A stretch of 6,659 bases of DNA. It comes from JAVBSX01 sp964576215 (lineage in GTDB: Bacteria > Planctomycetota > Planctomycetia > Pirellulales > Thermoguttaceae). How positions within the stretch are numbered: the first letter of the stretch is position 1; every line of letters starts with the position of its first letter. The notes beneath the pieces were generated by a model. It searched no databases, was not told where the DNA came from, and saw only the letters and a program-made list of their open reading frames with translations. The position numbers and the translations under genes were made by a program. Where the stretch lies: the NCBI GenBank assembly GCA_964576215.1, contig CAZNVM010000019.1, positions 1-6,659 on the forward strand. The letters are read 5' to 3'. Positions 1 through 5,379 of this stretch are shown here, piece by piece.

Positions 1-1080
1 GGGCTTGGGGGGGAGTCCGGGCCGATTGGCTGGCAAATCGCTTTCCCGATGCTGATTGAAAAACTGTACCAATATTACGGCGACCTGCAAACGATGCGGG
101 AAATGTACCCGGTGGTGAAAAAACAGTTGGAATTTGTGCGGTCCTGTGCAAAGGAGCACCTCATTGACCGCTGCATCAGCGACCACGAAAGCCTTGACCC
201 GAAACCGGTGGCACTCATGGCGACCGCCCATTATTTCTACCTCGCCCAGGCGGTCGCCGGGTTCGCCGAAAAACTCGGTTACGAAAGTGACGCCAAAGAA
301 TACCGGACGCTTGCCGACCAGATTGAAAAAGCGTTTGTCAAAAAGTTTTACGATCCGGCTACGGGAAAATTCGACATCGGAACCCAAGCGACGCAATCGT
401 GTGCCCTCCATTTTGGCTTGCTTCCGAAGGACGCCGACGGTAGAATTGATGAAGCGGAAAAAGCGAAAATCCTTGCCGTTTTGGAAAGCGAAATGAGCCG
501 TCATAAGGGGCACATCGCGGCGGGAATTTTTGGAACCCGGTATCTGCTGGAGACGTTGTCCCGCGAAATGGCCCCAAAACTGGCGTACCAAATGGTCGAT
601 GCGGAAGGTTTTCCCGGCTGGCGTCACATGCTTGATCTCGGAGCGACGACGCTCTGGGAGCACTGGGAATTTTCGGACAACACCTATTCGCACAATCACC
701 CGATGTTCGGAAGCGTCAGTGCCTGGTTTTACGAGGATGTCGCCGGAATTCGCCCGGAAAAAGACGCCGTAGGGTTCAACCGCTTTATCGTTGCGCCGAA
801 AATCACGGACGATTTGAGTTGGGCCGAAGCGGAATACGACAGCGTTCACGGCCTGGTGCAAAGCGGTTGGAAACGTGACGACGACGGAACCTATACGCTT
901 AAAATTACGGTGCCGTATAACACCACCGCAACGGTTTGCCTCCCGGCGAAAGATTTTGAGTCGGTCAGGGAAAACGGTCGCCCGATTGACGCATACGCCG
1001 AAATCCAACGTTTGGAGCAGGAAAACGGGCAAGTTACGCTACAAGTTCGCGGCGGGACGTATTCCTTTACCTGGGAGTGA
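1..1080 (+). CDS. GH78-type alpha-L-rhamnosidase, C-terminal part (5' truncated by window edge)
   Basis: This is the last 359 residues of a glycoside hydrolase that would remove terminal alpha-L-rhamnose from plant or microbial glycans. The reading frame is open from base 1, so the ATG at 49 is an internal methionine. The first 16 residues (GLGGESGPIGWQIAFP) join directly to a family-like 'LYQYYGD' segment of the (alpha/alpha)6 barrel. Further barrel helices follow, including 'DPATGKFDIGTQATQSCAL'. The segment GATTLWEHWE lies at 640-669. Its Glu at 658-660 (visible residue 220) is the likely catalytic base, by analogy with the conserved Trp-Glu of GH78. 'HNHPMFGSVSAWFYEDVAGI' follows, and the last ~100 residues look like the C-terminal beta-sandwich domain. 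The region with the general acid motif lies upstream of the window. Family members are usually over 800 residues, so about 40% is visible. DUF58 follows after 23 bases. The family call is from recognised motifs only; the exact substrate is inference. Confidence 0.85.
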   Translation, partial: GLGGESGPIGWQIAFPMLIEKLYQYYGDLQTMREMYPVVKKQLEFVRSCAKEHLIDRCISDHESLDPKPVALMATAHYFYLAQAVAGFAEKLGYESDAKEYRTLADQIEKAFVKKFYDPATGKFDIGTQATQSCALHFGLLPKDADGRIDEAEKAKILAVLESEMSRHKGHIAAGIFGTRYLLETLSREMAPKLAYQMVDAEGFPGWRHMLDLGATTLWEHWEFSDNTYSHNHPMFGSVSAWFYEDVAGIRPEKDAVGFNRFIVAPKITDDLSWAEAEYDSVHGLVQSGWKRDDDGTYTLKITVPYNTTATVCLPAKDFESVRENGRPIDAYAEIQRLEQENGQVTLQVRGGTYSFTWE

Positions 1081-1103
1081 TTGGCCAGTAATTCGTTATT
1101 TTT

Positions 1104-2099
1104 ATGCAAGACGTTACAGAAATCATTAAAAAGGTCAGGCGTATTGAAATCGTCGCCAACCGGACGGTCAATGAACTGCTTGCCGGGCAGTACAAGAGCG
1201 TCTTTCGCGGCCAGGGGATCGAGTTCAACGAAGTCCGCGAATACGAACCGGGGGACGATGTGCGTCTGATCGACTGGAACGTGACGGCAAGGGAAGGGAA
1301 ACCGTTTATCAAACGGTTTTCGGAAGAACGGGAACTTTCCATTCTGTTTTTGGTGGACGTTTCGGCGTCCGGGATTTTTGGCACCAACCGTTCGAAATGG
1401 GACTTGACGCTGGAAATCGCGGCGACGCTGATGTTTTCCGCAATCAAAAACAACGACAAAGTCGGCCTGATTACGTTTTGCGATCAAATCGAAAAGCATT
1501 TCGTTCCTCGCAAGGGAAAAGCGAACGTGTTGCGTTTGATTCGGGAATTGGTCGCCTGTGAACCGGTCCGGGCGGAAACGAATCTGGACCTGGTCTTGGA
1601 ACACGTCTCGAAAACGGAAAAACGGCACAGCGTGATTTTCCTCATCGGCGACTTTTTGATTCCCGGTTTTTCGCACTCGTCGAGGCGAAGTATTCCCAAG
1701 CCTGCGCTCGGTCTGCTTCGTACTTTTTACCGGGGGATTGAGCGAAGTATTACGGCCATGTACGACCGGCAAAACGAATGGTCGCGGACAGTTCACAGGG
1801 CTTTGTCGCTTTGCAGCCGCCGGCATGATGTGATTGCGATTTCGACGATTGACCCGCACGAATTGGAGATTCCGAATCTCGGATTCCTTCGGCTTACGGA
1901 CGCGGAGACCGGCGAACAGGTCGAACTCGACACGGGAAACCGCAACGTTCGGGATTGGCTCCGTCAAAATTTGTCGTTGCGTCAGAAACAGATCACGGAA
2001 ACGCTCCAAAAAGCGGGAGTTGATCAATTGAAAATTTTTACAAGCGAGAGCACGCACACCAATCTTCGGCGTTTCTTTCGGGGGCGGGAGAAACAATAA
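1104..2099 (+). CDS. DUF58 domain protein (vWA-like fold) with an internal insertion
   Basis: 331 residues. The DUF58 hallmarks are clear: 'RGQGIEFNEVREYEPGDDVR' at about 35-54, 'IDWNVTAR' at 56-63, a MIDAS-like DVSAS at 85-89 (D85, S87, S89) for metal binding in a vWA-type fold, 'FLIGDFLIPG' at 179-188, 'SRRHDVIAI' at 238-246 and 'DPHE' at 250-253. No membrane segment or signal peptide is seen, so it is probably cytoplasmic. DUF58 proteins commonly sit beside MoxR-family AAA+ ATPases and are thought to work with them in complex assembly or maturation; the molecular role is not settled. No MoxR gene is visible here. The ATG at 1104 is chosen because the protein starts where family members start and the gap to the previous stop is 23 bases. 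No Shine-Dalgarno is visible, so it may be translated in an operon with the GH78 gene. Residues ~190-230 are an extra segment not expected in the family (see separate entry). Confidence 0.9.
   Translation: MQDVTEIIKKVRRIEIVANRTVNELLAGQYKSVFRGQGIEFNEVREYEPGDDVRLIDWNVTAREGKPFIKRFSEERELSILFLVDVSASGIFGTNRSKWDLTLEIAATLMFSAIKNNDKVGLITFCDQIEKHFVPRKGKANVLRLIRELVACEPVRAETNLDLVLEHVSKTEKRHSVIFLIGDFLIPGFSHSSRRSIPKPALGLLRTFYRGIERSITAMYDRQNEWSRTVHRALSLCSRRHDVIAISTIDPHELEIPNLGFLRLTDAETGEQVELDTGNRNVRDWLRQNLSLRQKQITETLQKAGVDQLKIFTSESTHTNLRRFFRGREKQ
1671..1793 (+). other. In-frame insertion of ~123 bases within the DUF58 gene
   Basis: In DUF58 proteins the strand ending 'DFL.P' is normally followed within a few residues by a helix leading to 'RRHD'. 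Here about 41 residues (190-230) separate GDFLIPGF from HRALSLCSRRHD. The extra segment is basic and Ser/Arg-rich (for example 'SHSSRRSIPKP' and 'RGIERSITAMYDR'), unlike the rest of the protein. It contains a 10-base direct repeat, GCGAAGTATT, at 1685-1694 and 1742-1751. The frame stays open across it. I see no clear target-site duplication or terminal inverted repeat. It may be a small repeat element inserted in frame, or a lineage-specific surface loop. The boundaries are estimated from memory of the family and are good to a few residues. Confidence 0.5.
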
Positions 2100-2122
2100 A
2101 GTCGACTGTTTTGAGTGAATAA

Positions 2123-2148
2123 GGAATTGCCTGTCAACGTGCAATTCC
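2123..2148. terminator. Hairpin at the DUF58/mlaD convergent junction, possible bidirectional terminator
   Basis: GGAATTGC at 2123-2130 and GCAATTCC at 2141-2148 form a perfect 8-base stem with a 10-base loop. The loop contains the mlaD stop codon (2134-2136). It sits 23 bases after the DUF58 stop. On the minus strand the stem is followed by TTATT, and on the plus strand by CC, so a good U-tract is missing. Position supports a terminator or RNA 3'-end stabiliser; the stem is only moderately GC-rich and the call is tentative. Confidence 0.4.
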
Positions 2149-4125
2149 CCGGCGGACGGAGCCGTATTGCGGTTCTGATGCAGACGGCGGCACCTTCGCT
2201 TGCGACGGCCTCATGGACGCACTGGGTATCCTTTGCGGAGCGTAAGCGGATCGGTCGATTTCCTTTTCCGGCGTTTGAGTCAATTGGGTTTCGGGTTGCG
2301 CCGTTTGTGACAACGGAGATTCAAGTGAGGGTGTCAGTTCAAAAACGTAACCGCGATCCCCGGTCGGGTAGGTTGTCGCACTTGTCCCGTTTTCCAACGG
2401 ATCGGCGGAATCGTCCATCGGCCCGAACTCCAAAATCGTCGTCGGAAGAAGCGGTTGATCCGTCGGCTGTGGGACCTCCAAAAACGGAACCGGCGCAACC
2501 ATCGGTTTCGGAGAAGTTACCGGCTGCGGACCGATTTGCGGTACCGGACCGCCTGGTGTCAAACCGTCGTTCGGCTGTTGAATGACACCACCTTGAAAAT
2601 CATCGGAGAAATCGGAATCATACACGATGTTTCCATTCCTCATTCCACTGCCTGCGGAACAACCCTCCGCACCGCCATACCCGTCATAATATTCGCCGTA
2701 ATCCGATTGCGACGCAAACGACAGTTTCGGAAGCAAATTGCCGAGGCAGCTTTGGGAACCCGGCTGGTAAAGTTGCGTTTTGCCGTACGGTATTGACGGC
2801 TGTTGGCGTTGCGAAGCGTTGTACAGTGCCCGTTGAACGAGATTTTGCCGTTGAATCATCTCCCATTCGGGATCGGAATCCCAGGACAGGCAACCTGACG
2901 GCGACATGCCGCCGGGGAACCTGCTATGGGAAGCCTGGATGATTCCGCTGGAACGACCGGGGGGCAACCCTTTCAGCGGCGAGCCGGGGTTGATGGCACC
3001 ACTCACGCCGAGTACGCCGGGATACCGGGCAATCTTGTCCGAGAACACACGGAAATCGCTGACAATCGGTTTAAGCGTTTCGGAAATTTCCTCGACGTTG
3101 GCGATGGTTTGTTCAATATTTTTGTACATTTCCGGGTTGCTGAGAAGTTGTCCGAGCGAACCGTCGGGGTTCTGTAGTGCGTTCACCAGTGCGGAAATAT
3201 CGTTGAGTGCTCCATCCAGACGCCGGGAAGCCCTCGCAATCGAGTGGAGAATCGCCGGACCTTCTTCACCAAGGACCTCGGTGAAATTTTCAAGATGGTC
3301 GAAATTCGCTTCCGCTTTATCAAACGTTTTTGAAATGCGATTGAGCGTGATGCGGCTTTCCTGCGAAAACGTATTGAAATGGTCGAGGGAATCCCGAACT
3401 TGCGAAAGCGTGTCCGGCAATTGGTGGACGACGGACCGGATATTCTCGTGGATTTCCCCGTCGCCGAGAAGTACGTTGACGTTTCCGGCAAGCCGATTCA
3501 GTTCGTACATCATTTCGCCGGTGATGTTGATGATTTCCTGGAAACGTTGCAGCTTTTCTTTCGCTTCCTGGGGAGTTCCGATGGCCGCGTTGATGGAATC
3601 GATAAACGTTTCAAATTTTTTCGCCGTATTGGCAACGTTTTGCAGCACTGAGGTCAATTCCCCTTCGATATTGCCGAACGATTGCATGAAATCCGACTGC
3701 ACGACGCCACGAATGAGTTCGCCGTCCTTCAGTTTGGCCCCCGGTTTGGGACCGGGATAATTCCTTTGCTCGGCAATTTCCAGACTGAAGTTTCCGCCGA
3801 GATTCAACAGCATGGAACTGATGCGGCATTCGTCGGTCGTATAAACTTTACGATCCTTCCGAATGAGGAGTTTAACCTCCGCATACCGTTTTCCGGAATC
3901 ATCGACAAGCGTGACCGAACTGACGCGGCCGATTCGTATGCCGTTCATGTTCACCGGCGTATTCTTTTCAACACCGGGAATCATCGTATCGAACCTCGCA
4001 ATGAGCGTGTATTCCTCACCCAACGTCGGAAACGATTGTTTCCCGAACATCACGACGAGGCAAACCAGTATGACAAACAATGTCGCAACCGCGATCCCTA
4101 TGGTAAATTCTTTGTTTCGACGCAT
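2134..4125 (-). CDS. mlaD: MlaD-type MCE protein with long disordered C-terminal tail
   Basis: 663 residues. This is the membrane-anchored substrate-binding (MCE) subunit of an Mla-type lipid ABC transporter. It has a short basic N-terminus and one signal-anchor helix (about 8-28). An MCE domain spans about 37-118 ('LIARFDTMIPGVEKNTPVNM' opens it, then 'GIRIGRVSSVTL'). A long helical, coiled-coil-like region of about 145-365 is rich in hydrophobic/acidic repeats; in related proteins such helices form a periplasmic channel or needle. 'FSDKIARYPGVLGVSGAI' at 361-378 resembles the segment that closes this region in planctomycete homologues. Residues ~380-663 are rich in Pro, Gln, Ser and Gly with no recognisable domain. 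The E. coli MlaD is under 200 residues, so this is much longer. The start ATG at 4125 directly precedes the anchor helix. It has no Shine-Dalgarno, only an A-rich stretch and a heptamer array upstream. It is the third gene of the operon, 79 bases after mlaF. Confidence 0.88.
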   Translation of the reverse strand: MRRNKEFTIGIAVATLFVILVCLVVMFGKQSFPTLGEEYTLIARFDTMIPGVEKNTPVNMNGIRIGRVSSVTLVDDSGKRYAEVKLLIRKDRKVYTTDECRISSMLLNLGGNFSLEIAEQRNYPGPKPGAKLKDGELIRGVVQSDFMQSFGNIEGELTSVLQNVANTAKKFETFIDSINAAIGTPQEAKEKLQRFQEIINITGEMMYELNRLAGNVNVLLGDGEIHENIRSVVHQLPDTLSQVRDSLDHFNTFSQESRITLNRISKTFDKAEANFDHLENFTEVLGEEGPAILHSIARASRRLDGALNDISALVNALQNPDGSLGQLLSNPEMYKNIEQTIANVEEISETLKPIVSDFRVFSDKIARYPGVLGVSGAINPGSPLKGLPPGRSSGIIQASHSRFPGGMSPSGCLSWDSDPEWEMIQRQNLVQRALYNASQRQQPSIPYGKTQLYQPGSQSCLGNLLPKLSFASQSDYGEYYDGYGGAEGCSAGSGMRNGNIVYDSDFSDDFQGGVIQQPNDGLTPGGPVPQIGPQPVTSPKPMVAPVPFLEVPQPTDQPLLPTTILEFGPMDDSADPLENGTSATTYPTGDRGYVFELTPSLESPLSQTAQPETQLTQTPEKEIDRSAYAPQRIPSASMRPSQAKVPPSASEPQYGSVRRGIAR

Positions 4126-4131
4126 TTTTTT

Positions 4132-4208
4132 AATTACGAATTACGAATTACGAATTACAAATTACAAATTACAAATTTATTTTTTATTTTATATTTTTTA
4201 TTTTTTAT
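4132..4208. repeat. Heptanucleotide tandem array filling the mlaF-mlaD spacer
   Basis: Read on the plus strand, AATTACG occurs three times (4132-4152), then AATTACA three times (4153-4173), then AATTTAT (4174-4180). TTTTTAT-type units continue in the same 7-base register (4181, 4188 variant TTTATAT, 4195, 4202). That is 11 units in 77 bases. The array fills nearly all of the 79-base spacer between mlaF and mlaD and takes in the mlaF stop codon (4205-4207). On the coding (minus) strand it reads as A/T-rich GTAATT-type units ending just upstream of the mlaD ATG, where a ribosome site would normally be. The minus-strand sequence includes TATAAA at 4189-4194, a possible -10 element, but I see no good -35. 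Confidence 0.9.
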
Positions 4209-5377
4209 TTTTCGTAGAATCGGTCTCCTGCTTCGCCTTTGAGGAATTGGGCGACGCGGGGGTCTTGGGTGTGTTCAATTTCACGCGGAGTGCCATCGAA
4301 CAGGATTTGCGATTCGTGCGGTGCCAATCGGGTGATCGGGTACAGCATGACGATCCGGTCCGCAACTTTTCGTGCGGAAACCATGTCATGCGTTACAACG
4401 ATCCCGCTGACATCATGGTTTTGTTTCGAACGAAGCATGAGTTCGTTAATCACGTCGCTCATAATCGGGTCAAGCCCGGTCGTTGGTTCGTCGTAGAGCA
4501 TGATTTCCGGCTCCATCGCCAAGGCCCTGGCGAACCCGACCCGCTTTCTCATGCCGCCGGACAGCTCCGCCGGTTTCTTGTCGAGAACGGAATCCGACAA
4601 TCCCACTTCCGCAAGTAACTGCCGCGTGATCCCCAGCATCTCCTGTTCGCCGTAGTCCGTATGTTGGCGAAGCGGAAACGAAATGTTTTCAAAAATGCTC
4701 ATACTGTCGAAAAGGGCCGCCTGTTGAAAAACGAAACCGTATCGTGTTCGTTGCTGCGTCAATTCCTTTTCGTCCAACGTGTGAATATCCATTCCGTCGA
4801 AAAGCACTTCACCTTCAGCCGGAGTCAAAAGTCCAATGAGGGTTTTGAGCAACACGGTTTTGCCGCAACCGCTTTCGCCGATAATCGCAACGGTTTCCCC
4901 ACGTTGGACTGTAATGTTGATGTTACGTAACACCACGATAGGCCCGAATTGGACGGAAAGGTTTTTCACCTCCAAAACCGGCGCGGCGGAAACCGGGGAT
5001 CGCAACCGGGTAATTTTCAACCCATCCGCCGATTCCTGCTTTTCCTCTTGTTCTTCCTGTAGTCTGTCGTCTGCCGTCTGCCATCTGCTGTCTGCCGTCT
5101 GCCGTCTGCTGTCTGCCGTCTGCTGTCTGCCGTCTGCTGTTTGCCGTCTGCCGTCCACTTCAGGAAACGCATCTTCCCGGATGATTCTCGCTCCTTTCGA
5201 CGTTTTCTGTTCCTCTTCCTTCCGCCTGTTGCCATCTGCTGTCAGCGGTTTCGCCAACCGGGCACCGACGATGTCGTCTTCGGGCTGGTCCCAATTCAGG
5301 TAATCGTCAATCTCTCCGTCGCCGAACGGATCATATCTGGTATCACGCGGGATTTTCCGATAATCATTCGTATCCAT
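4205..5377 (-). CDS. mlaF: MlaF-type ABC transporter ATP-binding protein with repeat-bearing N-terminal extension
   Basis: 390 residues. ATPase that would power the MlaE/MlaD lipid transporter from the cytoplasmic side. The ABC domain starts near 134 (VLEVKNLSVQFG). Walker A GESGCGKT is at 167-174, the Q-loop at 217-219 (FQQ), the signature LSGGM at 272-276, Walker B IMLYDE at 292-297, and the H-loop His at 330 (VVTHD). All catalytic motifs are intact. MlaF proteins are usually about 260-270 residues; here about 130 extra residues precede the domain. They comprise an acidic part (1-40, 'DPFGDGEIDDYLNWD'), charged linkers and a QTAD-type peptide repeat (76-106). The frame is open back to 5647, but the ATG at 5377 is chosen because AGGAGG lies 6 bases upstream and the mlaE stop ends two bases before it. 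Earlier starts would overlap the mlaE coding region by up to 270 bases. A start after the repeat, near 134, cannot be fully excluded but has no visible ribosome site. Confidence 0.9.
   Translation of the reverse strand: MDTNDYRKIPRDTRYDPFGDGEIDDYLNWDQPEDDIVGARLAKPLTADGNRRKEEEQKTSKGARIIREDAFPEVDGRRQTADGRQQTADSRRQTADSRWQTADDRLQEEQEEKQESADGLKITRLRSPVSAAPVLEVKNLSVQFGPIVVLRNINITVQRGETVAIIGESGCGKTVLLKTLIGLLTPAEGEVLFDGMDIHTLDEKELTQQRTRYGFVFQQAALFDSMSIFENISFPLRQHTDYGEQEMLGITRQLLAEVGLSDSVLDKKPAELSGGMRKRVGFARALAMEPEIMLYDEPTTGLDPIMSDVINELMLRSKQNHDVSGIVVTHDMVSARKVADRIVMLYPITRLAPHESQILFDGTPREIEHTQDPRVAQFLKGEAGDRFYEK
5062..5152. repeat. Coding heptanucleotide tandem array (13 x GTCTGCY) inside mlaF
   Basis: Thirteen consecutive 7-base units, consensus GTCTGCC/GTCTGCT on the plus strand, run without interruption from 5062 to 5152. 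Five have a single base change from that consensus or fewer matches (GTCTGTC, ATCTGCT and GTTTGCC are the clear variants); the rest are exact. On the mlaF strand three units encode one seven-residue repeat, giving RQTADGRQQTADSRRQTADS-like sequence at residues 76-106. Because 7 is not divisible by 3, any gain or loss other than a multiple of three units shifts the frame of the downstream ATPase domain. The present 13 units keep it in frame. Confidence 0.95.
5227..5247. repeat. Outlying degenerate heptamer units in mlaF
   Basis: TGTTGCC, ATCTGCT and GTCAGCG at 5227-5247 match the main mlaF array closely. The middle unit is identical to the variant unit at 5083-5089. They encode 'LTADGN', the same TAD core as the array but in another phase of the heptamer. 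They lie 74 bases from the array and out of its register, so they look like a relic of an older or separate expansion. Confidence 0.65.
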
Positions 5378-5379
5378 GT

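Noticed and set aside
2100..2107. AGTCGACT palindrome just after the DUF58 stop codon
   Set aside because: It is only an 8-base self-complementary site with no loop and no T-tract, so it is not a credible terminator or operator.
891..2144. Long open frame of 417 codons on the minus strand, antisense to the end of GH78 and to DUF58
   Set aside because: It overlaps two genes with strong family motifs, and its translation is Arg/Asn/Phe-rich with no recognisable domain. It is a shadow of the coding pattern on the other strand.
2906..3760. Open frame of 284 codons on the plus strand, antisense to mlaD
   Set aside because: The minus strand holds a clear MCE protein here. The plus-strand product is Ser-rich and has no recognisable domain.
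4132..4208. The T-rich spacer as an intrinsic terminator after mlaF
   Set aside because: On the mlaF strand it is A-rich, not U-rich, and no GC-rich stem precedes it. Heptamer periodicity explains it better.
5062..5152. The mlaF repeat array as a CRISPR array
   Set aside because: Units are 7 bases with no spacers, and the array is in a coding frame.
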